Shown here: piece by piece, positions 10,371 through 21,825 of the stretch
How positions within the stretch are numbered: the stretch's first letter is position 1
Layout of the letters: each line of letters starts with the position of its first letter
NCBI GenBank assembly: GCA_019787685.1
Contig: JAHNUO010000022.1
Coordinates: 372,001-436,000, forward strand
Reading direction: 5' to 3'
Length of the DNA stretch: 64,000 nt
DNA from: Chiua virens
Lineage: Eukaryota > Basidiomycota > Agaricomycetes > Boletales > Boletaceae
The notes under the pieces: model-generated
What the model was told of the DNA's origin: nothing
Seen by the model: only the letters and a program-made list of their open reading frames with translations
The model's database searches: none
Program-made: the position numbers and the translations under genes

Positions 10371-11616
10371 TCAAGATAATACACAGAAGACAAGCATGCC
10401 CAAAATCACGAGACGGTTTGAGGAAATCGTTGCGGAATCATCTTGTGAATGACTACATATCGCGTTCAGAAAGGATCGAGGGAAGGAGACGAAGAAGAAC
10501 GTACCAGCACCAGAGTTATTGGCCCCACCGTTGTTGAGGGTCAAACCCTCGACGGTCGAACCTCGGATTTCCACGCAGTTGGTCCTGCTAACGTAACTCT
10601 TAATCCCTGGCGATTGTATGTCTCAGGCTGGCCAACGGCGATACAAGCCGACTTACCTCCTGAGGAAAGTTGGCGATGGAAGGTAACATGGCAGGGTCAA
10701 GAAATACTGGGCCAGGTGAACGGGGTGAGTGAATTCTTGATTGTCTCGTCGGTTGCGGCGAACGAAGAGGTGCCAGTGGCCCCCTAACGGAACGAGAGCG
10801 ACGAGGAGACCCAGGCGTCTCCGAAGTACCCGACCCTGTTACTTGTATGATCGGTGGCGAGGGTGACGGTGACGGTGACATCCTCTCAGGCTCAAAATCA
10901 TGATAAAGGTCGCTCATCCGGTCATCGATTGGTCCTGACAATCCATAAGTATAAAGGAAGGAAAGAGACGGGAACTATTTACTGATCGGAGTGTTCATCG
11001 CCTCGTTCATGTCGATCCTAATGTCTGAGCCATCTTCGAATGTAGGATCCACGTTCAATTCTGGAAGCTCTGAGACAGAGCACCGCATGTTGAGTGGTGA
11101 CGTTACTATCTCATTTGCTGGTCCGGAAGTATCGTCCACTGGGAGTCTCGCATCCACTGACATCGATGAACCAAAAGGACTGCTCCTTCCTGTGAGAGTG
11201 TTCCTCCGTCTTTCGTTTATCTTATCCTTTCCGAGGCAGTCAGAACCATGACCGTAAACAATCCATGGGACCAATCAACTCACTTTGGCACGCTTGCGGA
11301 GCTTTTCCGCGTCCTCGACGCACTGCTGAAGTGGAGCCAGATTGATGAATCTTCCGAGCAAGCTGTAGATTGAAGATGTTGACGTTGAATCGTTCATTTC
11401 TTTGATACGTTCCCTCAGTCTGTAAATGATACTCATCAGTTTCGAATATTAGTCTCACATGACAGACTGGGCCTACAACTGCTCCTCGTTCACGAAATTC
11501 TTGCGCTCGGATTCGAATAACGCGCAGTGCGGTCTAGCATAGTCGTCGTCAATGATTCGAAGGACATCATCCAGGACGTCCTCAGCTTGTTTCAAGGAGG
11601 CGGACGACGAAGGCAT
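10371..11616 (-). CDS. Pro/Ser-rich protein with C-terminal Gly/Asn motif, paralogue 1
   Basis: Multi-exon gene of unknown function, paralogous to 12,291-13,637. The start at 11616 gives MPSSSASLKQAEDVLDDVLR, a helical N-terminus like MPPPSTSIQAGDVLDEIIQF in paralogue 2. Later exons give a short charged helix (LRERIKEMNDS, CVEDAEKLRKRAK), then a long low-complexity part rich in Ser, Pro and Arg (SPSPSPSPP, SPRRSRSVRGPLAPL). The end carries RTNCVEIRG and STVEGLTLNNGGANNSGA. After a last intron with a GTACGT donor, the protein finishes with a short hydrophobic tail (LVILGMLVFCVLS). The layout of helical head, disordered middle, Gly/Asn motif and hydrophobic tail is not one I can assign. Exon limits are inferred by eye. 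Confidence 0.6.
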
Positions 11617-12290
11617 GTTCACGTAGTGCCGTTGAGAGAGAGAGAGGGAAACGACGAAACTGCTGGTTTGCTGTGGGGTGAGGTCAATTTATTCGTCTCA
11701 TGCGTGTTCCATAGTCGGCTGCTTGAACCTGTGCGCACTGTCGTACACACATGCTGTGGTACCTCGCAACCGAAAACAAGGAAGCATCTAAAAACAATAA
11801 GTATAGTGAGCAAGCAAGGGGAGGAAGTGTTGGCACGTCAACTGGGACCCACAAAGATCAACAGATAATGACACATACACTGCTGCTCTTCCATTCTTCT
11901 GAGAATCACCAATCTCGAATCTCGATTCGATCAAAATGATGGCCAAGTTGAGGATTGACAATATCGACCCGAATCAGGGAACCTTTGTATTGTGAAATAC
12001 AACTCATTTTCTATAACTGGGTAGAGCGGGAGCGCTTATTATATAGGCTCGGAATTACCGACCCCACCAGCAAAGAGCTATATATCGTGAACTCGGCTTT
12101 CAGACGGTTGTCAATAAATTTGATACCGCTTAGGTCATTTTTGCCAAGTATTTATGATAGGATATCCGAGTTGTGTTCGTTTTCGAAGATACGTTCACGT
12201 TCACTCGGACACTGGCATGCGCAGAAAGGATACATTCATCCAGTACTAGAGAATGTTCTTTTTATCCGACCAGTCTTCAAGAATTTATTA
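11617..12290. other. intergenic between the two paralogues
   Basis: Presumed promoter of paralogue 1 and 3' flank of paralogue 2. Small frames only; no domain. Confidence 0.4.
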
Positions 12291-13637
12291 CTACACAAGG
12301 GAAAGCGGGAAACCTAATATCGTGGGACGCGTGGAGATAACGTCTCGCGAATGACTGTACATTGGATTTAGTACGCAGGAAAGGTCAAGAGAACACGACG
12401 AAGAAAACGCACCAGCCCCGGAATTCTTGGTTCCACCATTGTTCATCGTCAAGCCGACAACATTCGAGTCAATCATGTCTACACAATTGGTCTTGGTAAA
12501 ATGGTGGTCACTAAACCTTCGTCCCTGCTGGCCGTGAACTTGCTTAGGCAGGTCCTTCACAATGTCAGATACAAGCATGGTGATTTGATGGGCAAGGTTA
12601 GAGAATACGGCAGGGTCGGAAACAACGAACGATTCGGCTGTAGGGGAGGGACCAATGACAACTGACGAACGGGCTCCTGATTGTGGAGATACAACTCCGC
12701 CGCTGCCAGTGACTCGGACGGATTGAGAGCGACGATGTGGCGTAATCCTCTGGTTGTCACTCGCAGTCTCCGATGAGAGGAGCGAATTTCTCGATCCTGT
12801 TACTCGTCGCTGTGATGGAGCTGGCGCAGGTTTCCCTTGAGGTAGCATAGAAGAGGTACCGGATGAACTACCCGGGCTAGTGGGGGTAGCTTCTGAGAAA
12901 AGTCGGGCTCTCGCTACCTCTCGTGGCAATGGTGGAGCTGGCGGAGGTCTTCTCCGAGGTGGAATAGAAGAGGTACTGCATGCACTAGCTGGGCTAGTAG
13001 GGGTAGTTTCCGATAAAAGTTGGGTAGACCGCTTCTGAGGTGGGATAGAGGAGGTGGTGGACACACTACTCGGGCTAATAACAGCGATCTTTGGTAAAAG
13101 GCGGGCTATCGCCTCCTCTCGTGGTGATGGCAGAGGCGGTGGAGTTCTTCTTCGTGGTCTGGAAGAGTCACTCTTTGGCTCTACTTCACTAGATTGTTCT
13201 GATAAAAAATTAGTACGACGAGAAAGAGAAAAAGGCGCTGCCTACCAAGGGGAGTATTAATGGCCTCGTGCATATCGGACATCCTGGCGTTCTGGACGGC
13301 TGCTGGCTTAGAATTATCCGGCGAGAGAGAGAGTCCTGCGTCTCTTTCGGGTAACATCCCCTCGCCTGTCGGGTTAGAGGCTGACCCAAGGGGATCGCCT
13401 TTCTCGCCGAGCCTGGCTCTCACTTTTGCATAGATATGTTCCTAGGAAAAAAAAGTCAGAATCACAATAGAAGAAAGGCCATGGCGTCAACCAAATCAAA
13501 TTCACATTGACGCGTTGGAGCTTCTTCTGGTCCGTTTCGCATAGTTCAGAGGAGAAATTATCATACTCTTGTCGGATGAATTGAATTATCTCGTCTAAGA
13601 CATCCCCTGCCTGTATGCTGGTGGAAGGTGGAGGCAT
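12291..13637 (-). CDS. Pro/Ser-rich protein with C-terminal Gly/Asn motif, paralogue 2
   Basis: Exon 1 from 13637 gives MPPPSTSIQAGDVLDEIIQF and ends at QKKLQR. An intron ending TTTCCTAG leads to EHIYAKVRARLGEKGDP and a second exon ending MHEAINTPL. A third exon is a long disordered stretch with three or four degenerate copies of a Thr-Ser-Pro module (STTSSIPPQKR, CSTSSIPPRRR, SGTSSMLPQGK). It then shows a helical segment (FSNLAHQITMLVSDIVKDL) and the motif KTNCVDMIDSNVVGLTMNNG followed by GTKNSGAG. After the final intron comes a hydrophobic tail (TILGFPLSLV). Function unknown. The internal repeats arose by tandem duplication. A CpG-depleted third copy is at 32.7-33.5 kb. Confidence 0.6.
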
Positions 13638-13639
13638 AT

Positions 13640-14979
13640 CTGCGTAGCGCGCTTAAAGTAAAAGGGAGAAGGTGGTGTTGTCCGCTGACCCAAGACGGCG
13701 GCGATTTATTTATCGCCTCCATCATCGATGCCATCCATGTGTTCCATATTAGTTGACTGATGTGACTGAGATTCGTGTGTATGGCGTGCACTTGCTGTGG
13801 TGTCGTCACGACGTTGAACAAGGACCCCAAAATGAAGACAATAGCAGGCACGCAACGAATGTGCTGGGCGTGTCAATGAATCAAATGGGGACCTACAAAA
13901 ACCAACAAGTAATGACTAACCCACGTGCACTTTGCTCCTTTGGGTATGTGTCCCTCTGCCACGAGTTCTGCCGCATCTTGGTCTGACACATTGACAGACG
14001 GAAAGAATTGAACGCATTCATCCTACGTAAGTTTAATCATTGATCAAGAATTCTTACAGGAATCGTCGTCGATTCTTCACGCGCCGCTTGTCTTGAATAA
14101 TTGTGTTACTACTTCGATATTACCTGGAGGTGCAGCAGGCAGCGATAACCGTGGTTAGCTGCGGCAGGGGACGTCAGGGACTCACAGATGAAATTCGGAC
14201 GATGTAAGATCACTGGTGTCCCCAGCTCGTCCCCATCGATCGTAGTGGACTCGGACAACATGCGTCTTCGCGATTTTGTATCGTCACGAAATTGACCGGG
14301 TCAGTGGAAAAGCGAACCGTCGAGAATCGGCATTAGATTTGCGTATATTGGATCGACATTTCTTACACCAGTTTCCCGGTTGTAGGGAAATCAAGACCAC
14401 GTTGAACATGTTACTCAGTGTGACCATCATCTACTATGAGGAATTCTTCCGAATCTGGTCCCAGATCGACTCACCGTTTGGTCCCCACATTCATGTAAGT
14501 ATATCATGATGGCACTCAGTTTACCACTCTTTCTGGGAAGCATTTCGGACTCGTCCGGAGGCCTGATCTTCTAGAGACCTCTGAATCGTGCCAATGCAAG
14601 TCGCTTTTAGATAGAATATACTCACGACCAACATGATGTTGCCGTCATGATGGAAAGAGTTCGCCTGGATTGTCAGTGAGGCCCGGAATACTCCGATTCA
14701 CAACCATCCCTGGTGTCCGAACCTCTCTTTAAAGGTTGACAGTTGTCCGCTTTCCCACACGAATTCTGTCAATGCCACCCAATGGCCTTGTGGACAAGCT
14801 GTAGTCGACGATCGTGGGGCATTCTTAACGGCGATAGAGCTATTCAGCGATCGTAACTTTTAAGTGACACGTAAGTTGTATTCTAAGCTCTACTCAGGAC
14901 TTGCGTCACTGCGGTTCGTATTTGAAGGGTCCCTGGTACTTTTAAGCTGATCATATCCCACATTCTTTCACAGTAAAAT
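13640..14979. other. intergenic; upstream of flavin monooxygenase
   Basis: Several frames under 80 codons, including 14,276-14,509, carry no domain I recognise. This must include the promoters of paralogue 2 (minus) and the monooxygenase (plus). Confidence 0.35.
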
Positions 14980-17498
14980 ATGGACATGGACCCCTACCCT
15001 CAGCAACTTCCTACCCTTCAGCAATTAGGCGTAGATGAGCCCACCGTGACCTCGGCCACCGAGGTTGCGACAGCTTGGTTCAATGCCTTCTCGACTGCAG
15101 TCGCATCGCCCAACGTCGCTGGGATCCTTGATCTCTTCCTCGAAGACGGCTTCTGGAAGGACGTTTTGGCGTTGACCTGGGACTTTAGAAGCCTCGAAGG
15201 CAGGGATGCGATCAAGAATCTTCTGGAGCATCGTCTCGTGCCTACAGGTTTGGTGGATCTGCGTCTCAGCGAGGAGCCTTTCCGTGCCCCGGAGCTTCAG
15301 AAGCTTTTCCCCGATCTGGTCTTATTGCGTCTCTCCTTCGACTTTGGAACCAAGGTCGGGAAAGGCAAGGGCACCTGTTATCTAGCTCCGGTGCCGGGTG
15401 GTTCTTGGAAAGCGTATATGCTCTTTACGTGCTTGGAATCCCTCAACGATTTCCCCGAGCAGGTGCCGTCTGGTGCAGATACTGATGTCGATGCGATCAA
15501 GCTGATCTTGGATCTAGACTGGTCCTCTTCGTCGACAGGATGCAGAACATGGTATTTGGGAAGAGAGACGTCGTCGAGAGGTGGAGCTTGCCGATGGCGA
15601 CCCGACCGTGATTGTGATTGGCGCGGGCCACACCGGGCTTGAGATTGCTGCACGACTCAAGGCTCTCGGCGTTTCTACTTTAGTTATTGACAAGAAAGCT
15701 CGGGTTGGTAATAGCGTGAGTGATTTCTAGATTCCCATACTCTCTTGGATTCAGGTTAACGAAACACTAGTGGAGGGATCGCTACAAAGCCTTGTGTTTG
15801 CATGATACGGTCTGGTACAATCAGATGCCCTATATGCCGTGAGTCTCGATTGAGGCACAGAATTATACTCTCCCTCACTGACACTGTTGTCAGATTCCCG
15901 CAAACTTGGCCTGTCTTCAGTCCAGCTTCAAAGGTACCGTTCAACGAACCTGGGATCTTACTGTTGCATTAAGCCACTGAATCGACAGCTTGCGGATTGG
16001 TTGGAAGGTTATGCCAACCATCTCGAGCTCAATGTATGGACCTCGTCCACCATCACTAAAACAGAATGGGACGACAACCTAAAAACCTGGACTGTCGAAA
16101 TCAACAGAGGTGGTCAAGAAACTCGAACTCTCAAGGTGAAGCATCTTGTCTTTGCGACCGGCTTTGGAGGTCGTGCAAGAGTGCCGGATATTCCAGGCAA
16201 GGCACGTTTTGCCGGCTTTTTCCATCATTATTTTCTTGATATCCCTTTGCAGGAGGCTTTCAAGGGCGAAGCAGTCCACTCTTCGGAATTCGCTTCTGCA
16301 TCCAACTGTATCGGCAAAAAGGCGATCGTCATTGGTGCTTGCAACTCTGGTAAGCATAGCACGGAATCCGGTGTCTTATCTGACACGGCTCGAAGGCCAT
16401 GACATCGCCCAGGATTTCTTTAACAACGGGATTGATGTCACAATGTAAACACTTCATCTGCGATCCAGATCATGTTCAAGTTTACCTGTCGTCCTTACAG
16501 GTACCAACGCTCATCTACCTATGTCATTTCAATTGAAGGGGTTAAACAATTACTTGGCGGCATGTCATTTTTTGTCCACTATCGACTTCAATTGATGGAT
16601 TTCGATTCACAGGTATCTACAACGACACGCTTCCAACGGATCTTGCAGATATCTATAACGGCACTCTACCGTTTGCTGTTGTGAGACGTCTTCATCAACG
16701 CATCGTGGCCCACTTTGCGCAAACAATCGACAAGTGAGCGCGATTCCCGGGGATAAGATCTTCCCTGACCTTGCTCGATCACAGGGAGCTTTTGGATGGT
16801 CTCGCCAAAGTAGGATTCAAGACAAATCTGGGGTTGCATGGGACCGGCGTTTTCCCGCTTGTGTTTGAGCGCGCAGGAGGCTATTACTTTGGTGAGCGTC
16901 CTTCCAAAGAGAGCACACAAGATATCTTAACAGCCATTCCAGACGTCGGTACCAGCAAACACGTAATCAACGGCGATATCAGGATCAAGAACGGGAGCGC
17001 GATCGAGCGCTTCACCGAGAAAGGACTCAAGTTCGCAGATGGGACGGACATCGAGGCAGACATCGTGGTCTTTGCGACCGGGTAAGCCCTCGTGTTCCTC
17101 ACAACCCACACAACCTGATAGTCGAGGCGACTTCTGAAGATATGGTGACCCTCGCGATAGCATGCGTGAAATCTGTGGACAGCAGGTTGCTGATAATGTG
17201 AATCCTGTATGGGGTCTGACGGAGGAAGGGGAGGTGAACGGTGTTTGGAGGGACTGTGGACATGAGAACCTATGGTTCGGTATCGGCACGTCACGCATGA
17301 CCTCTAACCCACTCGCTTTCACGTTCTGACGGTGTGTTCGTGATTTAGGTAACCTGGGTTTGTCGCGTTTCCACAGTCGACATCTCGCGTTGCGTAAGTG
17401 AATTGCGTATATGACAAGGAATCTCGTCATTAACAGGAATTGCAGAGATCAAGGCTGTCGAAGCCGGCATTTTGAAGAGGTCAGAGGTCAAGTTCTGA
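14980..17498 (+). CDS. flavin-containing monooxygenase with N-terminal NTF2-like domain
   Basis: NAD(P)H/FAD-dependent oxygenase of the FMO/YUCCA-like group. I placed 14 exons: 14980-15462, 15539-15715, 15771-15838, 15894-15933, 15989-16201, 16253-16349, 16396-16444, 16501-16559, 16613-16733, 16785-16891, 16943-17081, 17140-17285, 17349-17393, 17446-17498. They sum to 1797 nt and encode 598 residues without a stop, a usual length for this fungal family. Residues about 20-160 resemble an NTF2/SnoaL-like fold. VIVIGAGHTGLEIAARL is the FAD Rossmann motif, FATGFGGRARVPDIPG the conserved central loop, and KAIVIGACNSG the NADP Rossmann motif. FATGYGDPRDSMREICG and LWFGIGNLGLSRFHSRHLAL lie near the C-terminus. 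Three introns (16202-16252, 16560-16612, 17286-17348) need a GC donor to keep conserved residues in frame. Substrate unknown. Confidence 0.93.
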
Positions 17499-17807
17499 AA
17501 AACAAAAGACGATGATGAAACCGTATTCCCGCGCTGATCGTAGACCGTAGAACGTAGAACTTAGCGCAGCATGTATCGAAAGTTGAAGAAGACGTTGGTA
17601 GGGAACACAGCCTTTGCAGAAGCTAGCTTTTGGTGTTCTTTGATTATGCTGAGACAGATCGAGTTCGAAAAACACCTAGCCAAATGAAAACCCCTTTGTA
17701 GATCCAAAAAGAGAACAAACGTTTACATGGTGTCATGCAAAGTACAAGGTGATGTACGTATCAGTGAACAAGAGAGTCCTAGATGCCAAAATGTGCTTGT
17801 TCCAATA

Positions 17808-19830
17808 TCAGTGCTGTAGGGTAGGTTTCTCCCGCACATCGGGAGGAAGTGGACGTGTCCACGCAAGGCATCGCAAGAGACCTTTGCGAATGTGGCGTAT
17901 CACATCCGCAGTAAACACCACGGCACAGTGGATGCCGTACACGATGAACTGAAGGCTAACGAGCACGCCCGCCATAAAAGACATGACCAAGACGGCAGTT
18001 GGCCATGCCGACCACGCTACAGACAGCATGAAGATCATTAGCGCGCACGCGGATGTAAACATGCAGAGCGCTGGTATCCGGGCTGAAATACAGAAAAACA
18101 AATATGTACCATAGACGTCCATGGCCATTTTCTGTCAGGGAGAGATAAAACCGTTGAGTACTGGGGAACCAAAAGTACAGACAAAGGGACTTACTTGGAA
18201 CTTTGTCGATGTAATGTTGCAATACGCTAATAAAAACCAGGCATCTATGGTGAGACCGATACCAGAAGCAACACTGGCAACTGCTATGGCTCTCGTGGCG
18301 AATTTGCTGATCATAAATGCAGACGCTGACGAAAATCCGAACACGCCAGCCTCAAGCCTTGTACAGTTCAGTCAGTAGAAGATAGGCCTGAGTGTCGGCT
18401 TCATACCCTGCTAGCGCGACCAACTATCTCAGAGTCAGTGGAGCACATTCCCTCCAAACATGTATACTTACCGATCCACCCACAAACCTCCACTCTGCAC
18501 ATAATTCGGTCAAAACACGCTCATACTCCGAATCCAACTGTGCTTCTCGAAGTTCACGGTAAGGCGTGAATGAGTCGACGATAGAATCGACTGTGGAAAC
18601 TTGAGTGGTTACGGAGATGGTTTCCGTGTACGCCGGTAGTATCGATGCTGCAAACCACAGTTTGTAACGTTTATTCTTGACGGAGACATCGTCTTCACGG
18701 TCTAAGAGTCGAGGCACAAGGATAGGCTTGTCGTCTCGAACCTTGAGTAAGGGATCTTGTTCATCCTCGGACGGTACACGGTCCGAATCGGACCAGTAGC
18801 CCGTATGTACTTTGGAATCCGGGTGATGTATTTCCGGCCATGAAAAGCTTGGATCTTCGTCGCAGTCTGAAGTCGGCGAACTAGAGCATTCCGCTGTGAT
18901 ACAGTTAGGTAATCTCCGACTTTCCAAGATGATATCATACCCTGATCTTCAGATTCCTCACAGAGAACGCTCGAACCCAAGTCCTCTTCGAGACATACAG
19001 GCTGTGCCTTGCACACTTCAGGGAAATCGAATTTGACAACCAATATGACGGGGAAGGGCTTAGTTTTGTTCACTCCACCTTTTGGCCGCGAGACGCAATT
19101 CAATTTTATCGCGACACCTGTCTAAACGTCAGACGGGGTCGAGCTGAATGCAAATTCGAACCGACTTCTTTGTTTACACTCTTGCTGAGCTTGAAGACGG
19201 GTCAACTCTTGTAACGTACAACGTGCACTCGCGACAAGATTCCTCCTCTTGTTCTTTTTCTTGCTTCGCGCCAGGTGATACACGCAAATGTCTATCCGCG
19301 AGGATGCATCGATATCGCCGCTGCGTCCTTGATCAGAAACTCGGATCATAAAATCTATCCAGTTTTCCACTCACAATTGAAAGGGTTGCTTTAAGTTTGG
19401 GTTTTGGCCGTCACAGCCCAGGCTCAACTCATGACATTGGTGATCACCGACTGTCACAGTGACGATGGGACGCCAGGACTTCTCCGCTCGTAGCCGCTGG
19501 AACCCGTGTGCACGAACGACTATTGAAGAAGGAATCGATGAACACAACCCAGAGTCAAAGGAATGATGCTTGACATACTTGCGAATGTCCAGGGCCTGAA
19601 AACCTCGTCTAGAAGTAAGGTGATAAAAATATGAATAGGTATTCACATACCTATCCTCAGTAAGTATCCCAGGCATAGAGCAATACGTGGTGGATACTGT
19701 CCAAGTGCGTACCTTGCAGCGCCACTCGTCAAGCTTCTGTCGAAACGACTCCGTCTCTTTCGGAATCGGGCCACCGGGTGTAACTTCGCGCCGGCCCCAT
19801 CGTCTTCAGTGCGAGACTTAAGCTCAAGAC
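17808..19830 (-). CDS. C2-like domain protein with C-terminal membrane segments
   Basis: Multi-exon gene of unknown function. The N-terminal part reads as a beta-rich, C2-like domain: IVVRAHGFQRLRAEKSWRPI with VTVTVGDHQCHEL, then SSRIDICVYHLARSKKKNKR and ARCTLQEL, then VAIKLNCVSRPKGG and FPVILVVKFDFPE. A disordered acidic middle follows (SSSPTSDCDEDPSFSWPE). The C-terminal third is hydrophobic (ISKFATRAIAVASVASGIGL, then ALMIFMLSVAWSAWPTAVLV and MSFMAGVLVSLQFIVYGIHC), giving about four membrane helices. The stop is at 17808. An in-frame TAG at 19122-19124 is removed by an intron with a GTAAAC donor and a TCTGAC branch site before TTTAGACAG, so I treat the gene as intact. The exact start is uncertain (19.7-19.83 kb). 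A membrane-anchored lipid- or calcium-responsive role is possible but unproven. Confidence 0.6.
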
Positions 19831-20038
19831 ATCAATTCAAACAAGTCCACGTTCGATAGACAGGCATCGATGCATGCCAACTAGAGTACTTCGCCCAACA
19901 GTTGCTAGGCCAAGAGTGCTATTAATGTGTAACTCAGTTCGAACTTCGCAGCTAAATGGCAAACTCGGCAGAGAAACACTCAGTGGAGTATCATCATACG
20001 GAGAACAAGTACTACGCATAGTAGGAGACTAATATTAT

Positions 20039-21370
20039 CTAGGATGATGGAGTGGGTATCGCTGGAACCCTTCTGACAATGAACTCCATTCGACGTTTCC
20101 AATAAGAGGTTGTGCGAACCACCCGCTCGAATAGGTCCTCGTCGGTATCCACAACGCGCGAACGTAATGTACGCCCATTGAGCCCACGCCGGATGCCCTC
20201 AAATCTGGAGACCACTTCGTCCATTTTGGGTCGCTTGGATGGGTCGGCCTGAATCATATCCGCGACCAAAGGTTTCATGAACTCAAAACCTCGCTTGTCC
20301 TGGAGACTCGAGTTAATAGATGTGAAATGCTACTTCAAGGCGGGATGAAGTGAGTACTGACCAACAAGAAGTCCTTTCTGATTGCATTTCCGATATAGAA
20401 GACGTCAGTGGCAAAGGGATCGCGAGGTTCATTCGAGTTTTGAAACTCGGGAACCTCTTTGTCCCCACCCCAAATTGGTATCTCTCTCGGCTCCCGAATT
20501 GAAGGATCATACTGGCGAGAAATGCCAAAATCAATGAAATAATACTTTGAGGGTCTTTGAGTGCGCGTGAAGTGTTTGGCCCGTCCAATACCGTTCTTGC
20601 TCAGATCGATCTCCACGGGATGAAATGATTCAGGATATAAATGAGTAGGGTCGAGCATGATATTCTTGCCCATGCAATCTCTATCTGGGAATTAGCTAAT
20701 AGAAAATCGATGATCGACTCAGTCACCTGTGGGCAACGTGATTCTTATGCATGAACTGGAGTCCCTACGAGAGATTGAGAGTCATGTTGCTCATAACAAT
20801 AGGTTTACTTTACCTCGAACAGCTGGCGGAAGCACTCCACAGCTTCCCCAACAGTCTCAAACCGAGGACTGGTGTAAAGCCGTAGTAGAGGCATTACGAT
20901 GATAACAGAATTGTTATCCCCTTCGAAAGCAAGGACATCAAAAATTGGGACGCAATGGTTTGCAGGTTTCGAGACAAGGCCTTCGGAAGAGAAATACGAT
21001 GCAATATCAACCTCGTAAGGGTGTTCTGCTCTTGAAATCTCTTTCAAAGTCACCACTCTACCGTCCGAGATCCTTGTTGCGTCAATAATTTGACCATACT
21101 AGAGCGCGAGCTAGATGAAAACCAGGGGGTCTAAGTGAACGTACGAACCAGTAACCTCTTCCCGTCCTCACATTCTTCTGATCCTTTATTCGATGCTGTC
21201 CAAGAAGGAATCCATTCTGGTGAGTAGCGAGGACGTAGAAGATATCCAGCGGTCTTGAGTCGCTGGTAGCGATCACGCCACCAAGTTTCCCTATGATCTA
21301 ACTCGTCCGGACAAAGACGAGCTGTTGTCCCCCAGATATCAAGTCGCATCCGGTCGCGGTCTGCGTCCAT
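20039..21370 (-). CDS. protein kinase of an Agaricomycete-specific family
   Basis: Start at 21370 (MDADRDRMRLDIWGTTARL), stop at 20039. The kinase core is assembled from about five exons: YGQIIDATRISDGRVVTLKE contains the ATP-anchoring Lys; VIIVMPLLRLY is the hinge strand. A 38-nt exon encodes GLQFMHKNHVAHR, joined to DCMGKNIMLD to give the catalytic loop HRDCMGKNIM. The metal-binding DFG is in YYFIDFGISRQYDP. C-terminal conserved blocks are GGDKEVPEF, DPFATDVFYIGN, GFEFMKPLVADMIQADPSKR and RPKMDEVVSRFEGIRRGL. All main catalytic residues are present, so an active kinase is likely. The glycine loop is weak, as is common in this family. Length of about 380 residues is typical. Target and pathway are unknown. 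Confidence 0.85.
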
Positions 21371-21825
21371 TACGACCGTCCGCGCCGCTGTGGGGCTACT
21401 GGATCAAGGACAGGACGTTTCCGCCAATGTTGATTTCATGACAATGTGCATCATGGGTTACACGTTGTCAAATACATACAAACATGCGCCCACTATAGTA
21501 AATTTGGTCGGCGAATGATCTGTTACATCGCGGAGTTCAAAGTCCGATCGTTTCTGTGACGCTGAGTCGAGTTTACTTCTCTCCTCCCTTTATCAGTACG
21601 TATGGTATGGGGGGGAAAACGCTTGCCTGTTCATTAACTCTGTATCACACTACTAACCCATTTATTTTAACGTGAATTTGTATTTGTTTTCCGTGACCTC
21701 GAAAAGTCATGTATGGTTCAAGATGGTTCACTTAAGATGGATTTCTTGGGCCTTATAATCCCCGAGGGAAATCTCATGCAAGCCAAATCCGCGCCTTCCT
21801 TTTCCTCCTACTTTCCCCCTCCAGT
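21371..21825. other. divergent promoter region, kinase / 21.8 kb gene
   Basis: About 455 bp between two divergently transcribed starts. CT-rich runs (CTTCCTTTTCCTCCTACTTT) lie just upstream of the start at 21826, as is common at fungal promoters. No specific operator recognised. Confidence 0.5.

Noticed and set aside
19122..19124. In-frame TAG in the C2-like membrane protein, suggesting a pseudogene
   Set aside because: A ~60-nt intron with a GTAAAC donor, TCTGAC branch site and TTTAGACAG acceptor removes it and keeps the C2-like pattern in frame.
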